DNA from: Lentisphaeria bacterium UBA1784 | GTDB taxonomy: Bacteria; Verrucomicrobiota; Lentisphaeria; Victivallales; Victivallaceae | Reading direction: 5' to 3' | DNA length: 6,073 nt | NCBI GenBank assembly: GCA_002315455.1 | Contig: DCGG01000127.1 | Span: 1,575-7,647 of the forward strand | Part shown: positions 1 through 6,073 of the stretch, piece by piece | Position numbering within the stretch: position 1 is the first letter of the stretch | Layout of the letters: each line of letters starts with the position of its first letter | The notes under the pieces: generated by a model | Told to the model about the DNA's origin: nothing | Databases searched by the model: none | The model's input: only the letters and a program-made list of their open reading frames with translations | Made by a program: the position numbers and the translations under genes

Positions 1-411
1 GAGTTCCCGGACGTCCTCCGCGGTGAGGCCGCTTCCGGTGTGGCGTTCGCAGATCCGGGCGAGGCGTTCCAGAAGCGCTTCATCGGCGAGGCCGCAGGCG
101 CGGAGCATCCCGCCCCCGATGGTACCGTGGGCGATGTAGGGAGCCGCCCCTTCGCAGAGGATGTCCGGAGCGTGGCACCGGCCGATGCCGATGTCGTGAA
201 GCATGGCACCGTCGGAGACGAGGGTCCGTTCCACCGGGACGTCCGGCGCGGCTCCGGCGATGGCGAAGGCCTTCTCCCGCACCTGAAAACTATGCTTGAG
301 GAGCAGCCTCCGCAGGGGGGTGTCCCCGGGATAGAAACGCAGCAAAATCTCCCGGCAGAGGGGCGAAACACTCTCCAGCGAGAGTTCGAGGCCGCAGTTG
401 CTTTCCGCCAT
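1..411 (-). CDS. HD-domain (HDIG-type) phosphohydrolase, C-terminus cut off by the window edge
   Basis: The first 137 residues are present; the rest lies beyond the left edge. The HD superfamily signature is visible: H40 in LLKHSFQV, the H72-D73 pair in AMLHDIGIG, H95 in YIAHGTIGG and H124 in ICERHTGSGLT. These fit the metal ligands of HD metal-dependent phosphohydrolases. The HDIG spacing and the CERHTGSGLTAEDV segment resemble small (about 180-residue) uncharacterised HDIG proteins of anaerobic bacteria, so roughly 40 residues should be missing. The substrate is unknown. No signal peptide or membrane segment is seen, so it is probably cytoplasmic. The ATG at 411-409 is chosen because GAGGGGA (421-415) lies 3 bases upstream and overlaps the TGA stop of the preceding gene, leaving only 8 bases between the genes. 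This suggests coupled translation in an operon. The family call is firm; the function is not known. Confidence 0.88.
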   Translation of the reverse strand, partial: MAESNCGLELSLESVSPLCREILLRFYPGDTPLRRLLLKHSFQVREKAFAIAGAAPDVPVERTLVSDGAMLHDIGIGRCHAPDILCEGAAPYIAHGTIGGGMLRACGLADEALLERLARICERHTGSGLTAEDVREL

Positions 412-419
412 GGGTCCCC

Positions 420-1316
420 TCACTGCTCCACGAAGGCCTGCATGGCTTCGATGACGCCCCGGACGGACGTTCCGTTGCCGTCCTCCTGCCACCGGATCGG
501 GATCTCCGCCTGCACGCATTGGAGCCGTGGCGCCTGCTTCAGCAACGCGGCGATGCGGCTGAAATCCACGTTTCCGCGGCCAAGGTTGAGGTGCTGATCC
601 GTGAAGCCGTTGTTGTCGCTCAGGTGGCAGTTCACGAGGTGGGGGAGCATCTTCTCGAGGGCCTGGTCCTCCCATTTTACGGCGGGAAATCCGTCTTTCC
701 GCCAGTCCCGGAAGACGACGGAACGGTCGTCGTCGATCCGGGCCGCCAGCAGATTGGCGTGTCCGGAGTCGAAGCAGAAGCCCAACTCGTCCCCGGGGTA
801 GTGTTTCTTGATCTCAAGCAGTACGTCCGGAGTGGTGCCGGGGGCCCAGATGTTCTCCATGGCGATGGTGAGGCCGCACTTCTGCGCCTCGGGGAGAAGT
901 ACGTCCAGAGAGGCGCGGATCCGGTCCACGTGGTCCGCGACGGAGGTTCGCACCCCGTTGATGGTGAACCAGCTGCCCACGTGGAAGGTGATGGTCCGCA
1001 CGCCCAGTTCCGCGCAGATGCCGAAGCAGGCGATGTGCTTGTGGAGCATTTCCGCCCGGGCCTCCGGGAATGGGCAGTTGAGGTCCAGTTCTGCCCCGAA
1101 GAGCGCATGGGCGTCGAGGAAGGTCATGCCGAAGGAGGCGAGTTCCTGCACAAAGGCTTTCTTTCGGCGGTACTGTGCCAGCATCATACCGAGAAGTCCG
1201 TCGGAGAGGACCATGTGCCTGGCTCCGTTGGCCGCGAATTCCTGCAGAAAGCACAATCTGGTGGTGTCCGGGTGAAGGTCGTGGTCGAAGAAGAACGTCA
1301 CCGGCTTGTTCAGCAT
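420..1316 (-). CDS. Sugar phosphate isomerase/epimerase-like TIM-barrel protein (AP endonuclease 2 / xylose isomerase-like family)
   Basis: A complete 298-residue protein, the usual length for this family. Strand-end motifs of an xylose isomerase-like TIM barrel appear in order: TITFHVGSW (about 108-116), TIAMENIW (150-157), GFCFDSGHANL (179-189), VNCHLSDNNG (228-237) and VQAEIP (268-273). E154, D183/H186, H231/D234 and E271 are the likely divalent-metal and substrate residues, by analogy with hexulose and tagatose epimerases and endonuclease IV-like proteins. The family covers sugar epimerases, isomerases and inosose-type enzymes, so the exact substrate cannot be named. No signal peptide is seen, so it is probably a cytoplasmic enzyme. 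The start is well supported by AAAGGAG at 1329-1323, six bases before the ATG. It lies 25 bases after thrC and 8 bases before the HD gene, so it is probably cotranscribed with both. True DNA repair activity (endonuclease IV) is less likely, because the sequence looks closer to the sugar-enzyme branch. Confidence 0.88.
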   Translation of the reverse strand: MLNKPVTFFFDHDLHPDTTRLCFLQEFAANGARHMVLSDGLLGMMLAQYRRKKAFVQELASFGMTFLDAHALFGAELDLNCPFPEARAEMLHKHIACFGICAELGVRTITFHVGSWFTINGVRTSVADHVDRIRASLDVLLPEAQKCGLTIAMENIWAPGTTPDVLLEIKKHYPGDELGFCFDSGHANLLAARIDDDRSVVFRDWRKDGFPAVKWEDQALEKMLPHLVNCHLSDNNGFTDQHLNLGRGNVDFSRIAALLKQAPRLQCVQAEIPIRWQEDGNGTSVRGVIEAMQAFVEQ

Positions 1317-1322
1317 GTTTCT

Positions 1323-1338
1323 CTCCTTTCGGGAAGGA
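1323..1338 (-). promoter_or_regulatory. Shine-Dalgarno site of the epimerase-like gene, inside a small hairpin
   Basis: In the minus-strand RNA, UCCUU (1338-1334) can pair with AAGGA (1328-1324) around a five-base CCCGA loop. The second arm is the core of the AAAGGAG ribosome site at 1329-1323. The hairpin begins 3 bases after the thrC stop (1344-1342), so a ribosome finishing thrC would cover and open it. This would couple translation of the two genes. The complementarity is seen directly. The stem is only 5 bp, and the regulatory role is inference. Confidence 0.4.
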
Positions 1339-1341
1339 CCG

Positions 1342-2826
1342 TCACTTCAGGAAGTCCAGGATGAACTTTGCCATCCCGTTTTTGGCGACGCTTGCGCGGT
1401 GCAGGACCTCTTTCGTCCGCAATCCCGCGATGGGGCCGGGGATGGGGGTGCCGGTGATCCGGGAGAGTTCCTCCACCATGGCGAACTCGTCCGGCGGCAG
1501 CACGGCTCCGCCGTTGACCGCGGAAAGCACCGCCCGCGCGAACTTGTAGGGCGAAGCAGTGGAGGCGATGACGCAGGGGCGGTCGTCACCGGTGGCATGC
1601 TTGTACGCTTCATAGACGTTGACCGCAACGGCGGTGTGGGTGTCGCAGAGGTAGTGATGTTTTTCAAAGAGTTCACGGATGGTGGCGCAGGTGGCTTCGT
1701 CGTCGCAGGAACCACCGAAGAACTCCTTCTGCAGCGCGGCGAGAAGTTCCGCCGGCACGGAGTATTTTCCCTCGGACTTCAGCGATGCCATCGCCTTGGC
1801 TACGGCGGAGTGATCTCCGGAGAGGTGGTAGAGCAAACGCTCCAGATTGGAGGAGATCAGGATGTCCATGGAGGGGCTGTCGGTGGTGTAGAAGGGCCGG
1901 TTCCGGTCGTAGGTGCCGGTGGCGATGAAGTCGGTCAGGATCCGGTTCTTGTTGGAGGCGCAGATGAAGCGGTTCACCGGGACCCCCATGCGCTTGGCGT
2001 AGTAGGCGGCGAGGATGTTGCCGAAGTTCCCGGTGGGGACCGTGACGTTGAAACTCTCACCGGGCTTCAGGGTCTTGCGGTTCAGCAGGTCGCAGTAGGC
2101 GGAGACGTAGTAGATCACTTGCGGCACCAGCCGTCCGAAGTTGATGGAATTGGCGGAGCTGAACTCCATGTTTCCGGCCGCCAGCGTCTCCCGCATGGCG
2201 GGATCGGCGAAGATCGCCTTCACGCCGGTCTGGGCGTCGTCGAAGTTCCCTTCGATGGCGCAGACCGCCACGTTGGCACCGGCCTGCGTCTGCATCTGGA
2301 GTTTCTGCATGGGACTGACGCCGTCCCGGGGGAAGAATACCACGATCCGGGTGCCGGGGACGTCGGCGAAGCCGTCCAGCGCCGCCTTGCCGGTGTCTCC
2401 GCTGGTGGCCACGAGGATCACCATGGTCTTGCCGGGCGCGGCCTTCCGCGCGGCGGTGGTCAGCAGGAAGGGCAGCAACTGGAGCGCCATGTCCTTGAAG
2501 GCGCAGGTAGGACCGTGCCACAGTTCCAGCAGGTTCATTCCGGGAGCCACCTCCTTCAGGGGAGCGGGGGCTTCGTTTTCGAAGGTTCCGGTGTAGGCTC
2601 CGGCGACGCAGTGCGCAATCTCCTCGGAGGTGTAGTCGGTGAGGTAGAGCGAGAGGATCTTTTCCGCCCGTTGTTTGTAGTCCATGGCGCAGAGACTGGA
2701 AAAGTCTGCCGCCGTGAGTTGCGGGAAGGATCCCGGGACGAAGAGGCCGCCGTCTCCGGCGATGCCCCGGCTGATGGCCTGTGCCGCCGTGATGGAGCAC
2801 AGGCTTCTGGTACTGGTGTATTGCAT
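1342..2826 (-). CDS. thrC: Threonine synthase
   Basis: A complete 494-residue pyridoxal-phosphate enzyme that converts O-phospho-L-homoserine to L-threonine and phosphate, the last step of threonine synthesis in the cytoplasm. The N-terminal part has the ThrC pattern YTSTRS (3-8) and GIAGDGGLFVPG (21-32). The cofactor lysine is K111 in WHGPTCAFKDMALQ (103-116). The phosphate/substrate loop is VATSGDTGKAALDGF (139-153). VTVPTGNFGNILAAYYAKRMG (261-281) is the glycine-rich region typical of the family. The length matches the long bacterial class of about 430-500 residues, and no catalytic motif is missing. The ATG at 2826 is preferred over an in-frame ATG at 2907 because AGAGAGGA (2842-2835) lies just upstream and family homology begins at MQYTSTRS. 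The extra 27 residues from 2907 would cross the predicted promoter. It stands first in a likely thrC-epimerase-HD transcription unit. No threonine-rich leader peptide or attenuator is seen. Confidence 0.97.
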   Translation of the reverse strand: MQYTSTRSLCSITAAQAISRGIAGDGGLFVPGSFPQLTAADFSSLCAMDYKQRAEKILSLYLTDYTSEEIAHCVAGAYTGTFENEAPAPLKEVAPGMNLLELWHGPTCAFKDMALQLLPFLLTTAARKAAPGKTMVILVATSGDTGKAALDGFADVPGTRIVVFFPRDGVSPMQKLQMQTQAGANVAVCAIEGNFDDAQTGVKAIFADPAMRETLAAGNMEFSSANSINFGRLVPQVIYYVSAYCDLLNRKTLKPGESFNVTVPTGNFGNILAAYYAKRMGVPVNRFICASNKNRILTDFIATGTYDRNRPFYTTDSPSMDILISSNLERLLYHLSGDHSAVAKAMASLKSEGKYSVPAELLAALQKEFFGGSCDDEATCATIRELFEKHHYLCDTHTAVAVNVYEAYKHATGDDRPCVIASTASPYKFARAVLSAVNGGAVLPPDEFAMVEELSRITGTPIPGPIAGLRTKEVLHRASVAKNGMAKFILDFLK

Positions 2827-2834
2827 GATGAAGG

Positions 2835-2842
2835 TCCTCTCT
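2835..2842 (-). promoter_or_regulatory. Ribosome binding site that decides the thrC start
   Basis: The minus strand reads AGAGAGGA, with the AGGA core at 2838-2835, eight bases before the ATG at 2826. It supports the 494-residue form of ThrC. No comparable site stands before the alternative in-frame ATG at 2907. Confidence 0.7.
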
Positions 2843-2879
2843 GAACGTTTCTGTAACTCCCTTGAGCAGAGCACGCCTA

Positions 2880-2907
2880 AATATATCACCAACGGCGGAA
2901 AATGCAA
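2880..2907 (-). promoter_or_regulatory. Candidate sigma70-type promoter of thrC, extended -10
   Basis: On the minus strand TTGCAT (2907-2902) is followed, after 16 bases, by TATATT (2885-2880). TGA directly precedes the -10 box, giving an extended -10 (TGN) element. The region is AT-rich compared with its surroundings. Transcription would start near 2873, leaving a leader of about 45 bases with no room for an attenuator or riboswitch. The motif match is seen directly; activity is inferred. Confidence 0.55.
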
Positions 2908-2919
2908 TCGTTTCCCGCC
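2894..2919 (-). repeat. Inverted repeat, 9-bp stem, overlapping the thrC -35 box
   Basis: The minus-strand RNA can fold GGCGGGAAA (2919-2911) onto UUUUCCGCC (2902-2894) around an 8-base loop, with one G-U pair. It shares 2919-2917 with the hairpin at 2917-2939, so the two stems compete. Its loop and 3' arm contain the TTGCAT -35 element. It may be part of the helicase transcript's 3' end or a protein-binding dyad; neither role is shown. Confidence 0.4.
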
Positions 2920-2939
2920 GGAAATCCGGACTTTCCGGC
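2917..2939 (-). terminator. Hairpin directly after the helicase stop, possible terminator without a T-tract
   Basis: GCCGGAAA and TTTCCGGC form a perfect 8-bp stem around a 7-base loop (2925-2931). The hairpin begins two bases after the TGA stop at 2944-2942. No run of T follows on the minus strand, so it is not a classical intrinsic terminator. It could stabilise the mRNA 3' end or act with Rho. The stem is seen directly; termination is a weak inference from position. Confidence 0.35.
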
Positions 2940-2941
2940 CA

Positions 2942-5800
2942 TCACAGCCGGAGGTGTTTCCAAGCCTCCTCCAGCTTGGCGGCGGCGGAGCGGATCCTGA
3001 CCCCCATTTCCGGCGCGAAGGCGCCGATCCGGGCCTCCTCCAGCAGCAGGAAAAACTCCGTCAAACCGGCGTGGTCCGCCAGTTCCTGCTCCTGCGCGGC
3101 AAGCAGGAAGCGGTTGCTGAACTCCTCCAGCGCTTCGCCTTTGGCTTCGTCCTTGACCAGGGGCGCTCCGCAGGCGCGTTCCAACCGGATGCGCAGGCCC
3201 CGCAGATGGCGGGCGAGTCCGTCGGCCCCCTCCGGAGAGCGGAGAAATCCCTCCCGCAGGAGGAAGTCCAGCTGGTTTCCCGCATCGGAGGCGGTCCAGC
3301 TGGAGCGGGGGAGTTTTCGCAGCAGCGTCCGGATGGCCTCCGCCTGTTCGCAGAGTTTCGGAAGTTCCGAGGCGCGCCGATCGAAGGCGATTCCGAACTC
3401 CCCCGCCGCGGCATTTTCGAAGGCGTCGTTCAGCATCGCGGCGGTCCGGAGGGATTCCGGAGGCGCGCCGAGGGCGTCCAGAATGGCGAGGTCCGCGAGG
3501 TCCCGGTCCCAGTCTGGATAGTGGAGAAAAAGTCCCAGCGCCAGTTCTTTCCCGGGCCGGAAACGCCGCTGAAAATACTGCACCTGCTGCGTGTGCCGTT
3601 TGCGGAAGAGCGCGATCACTGCCTTGCGGAACGTCCGCACCGCCTCCGCATGGTCCAGAAAGAGGGCGGTGCCGAAGGTGTCGTCATTCTCCCGGACCGT
3701 CAGCGCCGGATAGGCTTCCCGGTCGCCGGGAGGGAGTTTCACGCTCTCCGGCAGGTCGAAGGAGAGGGGCAGTTCGCTCCATCCTTCGTTGCGGAAGCGT
3801 TCCATGCCCCGGAGGCCCGGAGTCAGCCGGGAGGCGGCTCCGGAGCGCTTCGGCATCTCGTAGAGGATGCGGCGGATCCGGTTCTTCGGATCCAGCACCG
3901 CCACTTTGAAGCGGAGAAACTCCGGGAGTTCCACTCGGTCGAAGTTCCCCGGCAGGACCTCGGTCTCCCGGAATCCGCTCAGGAATTCCGCGAGGGTGTC
4001 GGCGAGGGGCCGGTCGGTGAAGAGTTTGCCCGTCCGGAAGGACTGGCAGAAGGCATCGTTGCACTCTCCGAGGGGAGCCAGTTCCCGGCGCGTCTCCTTG
4101 GGGAGCGCTCGGAGCAGGTGTTCCACGGTCCACGGCAGATATCCCGGAACGGGATATTCGGGGAAGAAGGCGGGGAGCAGATTGAGTTCGTCTTCCGGCA
4201 CGAGAGCGGTGACGCCGTCCCCCTCCTCACCGGGAGAGAAACGGTACCGCAGCGGGATGCGCCGGCCATTGACGCGGAGTTCCGCAGGGAACTCCCGCTC
4301 GTCCTCCTCCAGATCCTCGGACTCCGGGAGCATGGCCTCCAATCCTGGGGCGTAACTTTTGTGCCGGAAGGCCCAGTCTTTCTCCAGCGCCTCCACGCTG
4401 TTGAGGGGGGCGGGCAGGACCTCCCGGAAGTGTTCTGCCGCGGCGGCTTCGTCCAGCAGTGCGGAGGGGCGGCGCATACGCTCCTCCAGCTGACGAAGTT
4501 CCTCCAGAAGGTAGTTGAACTCCTCCAGCCACGGACACTTCCGGGAGCGGGCCTCGCCCCTGACCAGGCCCTCCGTGATGAAGACTTCCTTGGCGGCCGC
4601 AGGATCAATGGTTCCGTAGTGCCGCCGCCGTCCCGGATGGACCACGAGCGCGCCTGCCGTGACCCGTTCCCGGGCATAGACGAAGCCCTTCTCCGGGTCG
4701 AAGCGGGCCTGATCGTAAACGGATTTGCAGATCCACGGCGCCACCTGCGGAAGCCAGTGGGGCTGGGCTTCGGCGACGCAGCGTCCGAAGGTGCGGCTGG
4801 TCTCCATGAGTGCGAGGAAGAGCAGCCACTGGGGCGGATTTTTCCGCTTGGCGAGGCCGGAGCCGGGGAAGATCAGGAAGCGTTTTCCGGTCATATCCAT
4901 GTAGTTCCGGTTTTCGGGGTCGAAGACCGCCAGTTGCCGCGGCATGGCTCCCAGCAGGATGCGGTGGATGCGATCGGAATCGTTGAAGGCGTTCTCCGTA
5001 GTAAGTTTTTCCACGGTCAGTTTCTCGTCGAAGCACTCCAGAAGGTCGCCGACGAGGGAGCGCCACTCCCGGAGCCGTTTGAAGTTGTAGAAGTTCTTGC
5101 GGGCAAAGTTCCGCAGGGATTCTCCGGGCGCGCGTCCTTCCTCGGCATTCACGGCGCGCCACAGTTTCACCAATCCGAGGAAATCCGAACTTTCGCAGTC
5201 GAACTTGTGGTGGGCGCTGTCGGCGGCCTTGGCCTCCTCGAAGGGGCGTTCGCCGGGATCGGGCAGACTCAAGCCTGCGGTGATGACCGCCATGACGGGG
5301 AAGACGCCTTCCTTGCGGGCGTCGATGAGCATTTTGCCGAAGTGGGGGTCCATGGGGAGGCGTGCCAACTCCCGGCCGAGGGGCGTCAGACCGCCCTCGG
5401 GAGTCAGCGCCTGAAGGTCGTTGAGGGTGGTGCGTCCCTCCCGGATCAATCCCGGTCCGGGCGGATCGAGAAAGGGAAACTCCTCGATGGGGGGAAGTTT
5501 CAGTTCCGCCATCCGAAGGATTACTCCCGCCAGACTGGAACGCTGGATCTCTGGCGGGGTGTATTCGGGGGCGTTTTTGAGTTGTTCCTCGCTGTAGAGG
5601 TGGATGCAGACGCCGTTTCCCAACCGTCCGCAGCGGCCCCGGCGCTGGTGCGCCGCCGCCTGCGAAACCGGTTCGATGCGGAGTTCCTGCAGCCGGAGCC
5701 GCGGATTGTAACGGCTGAGCCGGACCAGTCCCGAATCAATGACGAAGCGGATGCCGGGGATGGTGATGCTGGTTTCCGCCACGTTGGTGGAGAGCACCAC
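2942..5800 (-). CDS. hrpA: HrpA-like helicase, C-terminal portion (motifs V-VI, HA2, OB-fold, DUF3418-like)
   Basis: This open frame gives 952 residues from a GTG at 5800. Helicase motif V is STNVAETSITIPG (4-16) and motif VI is QRRGRCGR (52-59). A winged-helix/HA2-like region follows (about 90-180, with LARLPMDPHFGKMLIDA at 145-161). Next comes an OB-fold-like segment around 285-415 (FDPENRNYMDMTG, FLIFPGSGLAKRK, VTAGALVVHPGRRRHYGTIDP). The long charged tail to 952 matches the HrpA-specific C-terminal domain (DUF3418 family). The GTG is almost certainly not a true start: it sits inside the second RecA domain, has no good Shine-Dalgarno site, and 19 further homologous codons lie between it and the TAG. 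The first ATG is residue 97 (5512-5510), deeper in the fold. As a separate protein it would lack the ATP-binding domain and could not be a helicase. It is meaningful only as part of the full-length product. Confidence 0.85.
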   Translation of the reverse strand: MVLSTNVAETSITIPGIRFVIDSGLVRLSRYNPRLRLQELRIEPVSQAAAHQRRGRCGRLGNGVCIHLYSEEQLKNAPEYTPPEIQRSSLAGVILRMAELKLPPIEEFPFLDPPGPGLIREGRTTLNDLQALTPEGGLTPLGRELARLPMDPHFGKMLIDARKEGVFPVMAVITAGLSLPDPGERPFEEAKAADSAHHKFDCESSDFLGLVKLWRAVNAEEGRAPGESLRNFARKNFYNFKRLREWRSLVGDLLECFDEKLTVEKLTTENAFNDSDRIHRILLGAMPRQLAVFDPENRNYMDMTGKRFLIFPGSGLAKRKNPPQWLLFLALMETSRTFGRCVAEAQPHWLPQVAPWICKSVYDQARFDPEKGFVYARERVTAGALVVHPGRRRHYGTIDPAAAKEVFITEGLVRGEARSRKCPWLEEFNYLLEELRQLEERMRRPSALLDEAAAAEHFREVLPAPLNSVEALEKDWAFRHKSYAPGLEAMLPESEDLEEDEREFPAELRVNGRRIPLRYRFSPGEEGDGVTALVPEDELNLLPAFFPEYPVPGYLPWTVEHLLRALPKETRRELAPLGECNDAFCQSFRTGKLFTDRPLADTLAEFLSGFRETEVLPGNFDRVELPEFLRFKVAVLDPKNRIRRILYEMPKRSGAASRLTPGLRGMERFRNEGWSELPLSFDLPESVKLPPGDREAYPALTVRENDDTFGTALFLDHAEAVRTFRKAVIALFRKRHTQQVQYFQRRFRPGKELALGLFLHYPDWDRDLADLAILDALGAPPESLRTAAMLNDAFENAAAGEFGIAFDRRASELPKLCEQAEAIRTLLRKLPRSSWTASDAGNQLDFLLREGFLRSPEGADGLARHLRGLRIRLERACGAPLVKDEAKGEALEEFSNRFLLAAQEQELADHAGLTEFFLLLEEARIGAFAPEMGVRIRSAAAKLEEAWKHLRL

Positions 5801-5857
5801 TCGCCGTTTCCGGGAGGGGCGGAAAATTTTCTGCTGTTCGGCGGAACCAAGGCGTCC

Positions 5858-5860
5858 CTA
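5858..5860 (-). other. In-frame amber codon (TAG) at a conserved tyrosine position of hrpA
   Basis: The minus strand reads CTC TAG GGA (Leu-stop-Gly). HrpA proteins typically have ILPLYARLS or ILPLYGRLS here, so tyrosine (TAC or TAT) is expected. One base change at 5858 explains the stop. The codon also makes the only CTAG tetranucleotide I found in the window. Confidence 0.9.
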
Positions 5861-6073
5861 GAGGGGCAGGATCTCGGTCCCGGGCAGGCGTCGCCCGGTG
5901 AGGAACTCCGCCGCTTCCCGAATCTCCCGTTCTCCGGGGAGAAAGACGAGGATGTCGCCTTCCGGGTCCAGTTCGCCCGCGAATTTCACTGCGTCCGCCA
6001 CGGAGCCGGAGAGGTCGCCGTCGTCCAGTTCGTCGAGATAACAGTCCTCCACGGGGTAGAGGGTCCCGGGGAC
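5858..6073 (-). CDS. hrpA: HrpA-like helicase, N-terminal side of the break (start of second RecA domain, partial)
   Basis: 71 codons are in frame from the window edge to the TAG at 5860-5858. The first residues, VPGTLYPVED, match the linker between the two RecA domains of HrpA (compare the family pattern VSGRTYPVEV). The helicase motif IV region follows as DILVFLPGEREIREAAEFL (40-58), and the fragment ends at TEILPL. An ATG exists at 6052, but the frame is open to the edge and the protein clearly starts further upstream, outside the window. If translation stops at the TAG, the product would be a single RecA domain plus part of the second, without motifs V and VI, and so probably inactive. 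Confidence 0.85.
   Translation of the reverse strand, partial: VPGTLYPVEDCYLDELDDGDLSGSVADAVKFAGELDPEGDILVFLPGEREIREAAEFLTGRRLPGTEILPL

Larger units (their letters stand above)
2942..6073 (-). pseudogene. hrpA: hrpA-like DEAH-box RNA helicase gene, interrupted by one in-frame TAG and open at the right edge
   Basis: HrpA proteins are ATP-dependent superfamily 2 RNA helicases of about 1300 residues; in E. coli HrpA acts in mRNA processing and has been linked to stalled or collided ribosomes. Here one reading frame runs from the right edge to the TGA at 2944-2942, about 1043 codons, broken only by TAG at 5858-5860. Residues on both sides align with HrpA without gap or frame change: EILPL before the stop, GRLGSAEQQKIF after it. 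The first RecA domain (Walker A, DEAH box) lies outside the window. Adding about 270 residues for it gives roughly 1310, the normal HrpA length. No other frameshift or premature stop is present, and the 971 codons after the TAG remain open, so any inactivation is very recent, or the stop is a sequence error or is read through. It ends 115 bases before thrC and is probably a separate transcription unit. Confidence 0.75.

Noticed and set aside
40..597. A 185-codon plus-strand frame over the HD gene
   Set aside because: The opposite strand encodes a clear HD-domain protein with a good ribosome site; the plus frame has a low-complexity, shadow-like composition.
519..1364. A 281-codon open frame on the plus strand opposite the epimerase-like gene
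   Set aside because: It is the shadow of a gene with clear family motifs, has no family pattern of its own, and sits on the strand that carries no supported gene.
1306..2844. A 512-codon open frame on the plus strand opposite thrC
   Set aside because: It is antisense to a clear threonine synthase. Its product is rich in Gly, Val and His with no recognisable domain, as expected from the mirror frame of a GC-rich gene.
2827..2907. Longer thrC form starting at the ATG at 2907
   Set aside because: The 27 extra residues lack homology to ThrC, have no ribosome site, and overlap the predicted promoter.
2827..2941. Riboswitch or threonine attenuator upstream of thrC
   Set aside because: No run of Thr or Ile codons and no terminator with a T-tract was found. 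The leader predicted from the promoter is only about 45 bases long.
5798..5800. GTG at 5800 as a genuine start of an independent helicase-like protein
   Set aside because: It lies inside the second RecA domain just before motif V, has no good Shine-Dalgarno site, and homology continues upstream to and past the TAG.

Overview
The window is a piece of a GC-rich (about 60% by eye) bacterial chromosome. All genes lie on the minus strand, so they read from right to left. The genes look ordinary and chromosomal: a very long DEAH-box helicase of the HrpA type (right half), threonine synthase (thrC), a TIM-barrel sugar isomerase/epimerase-like protein, and an HD-domain phosphohydrolase that runs off the left edge. 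There are no tRNA or rRNA genes, insertion sequences, CRISPR arrays or phage genes. Shine-Dalgarno sites are strong, and all three complete stop codons are TGA. The phylum cannot be fixed from this sequence. A Gram-negative anaerobe, perhaps of the PVC group (Lentisphaerae-like), is a guess only.

Layout, right to left. Positions 6073-2942 hold the middle and C-terminal parts of HrpA. The reading frame is broken once, by an in-frame TAG at 5858-5860, where the family has a conserved tyrosine; homology continues without a gap on both sides. Positions 2941-2827 are a 115-base spacer with two overlapping hairpins just after the helicase stop, a sigma70-like extended -10 promoter and a Shine-Dalgarno site for thrC. 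Positions 2826-1342 are thrC. The epimerase-like gene (1316-420) follows after 25 bases, and the HD gene (411-1, partial) follows 8 bases later with its ribosome site overlapping the previous stop codon. The last three genes therefore look like one transcription unit.

Threonine synthase makes threonine from O-phosphohomoserine. The two genes after it have no evident tie to threonine synthesis and may simply share its transcript. The helicase is probably a separate unit.

I found no convincing new multi-gene system. The most notable signal is the lone amber codon in hrpA, which also forms the only CTAG tetranucleotide I could find in the window. It is best read as a single-base nonsense mutation or a sequence error, with recoding as a less likely alternative.
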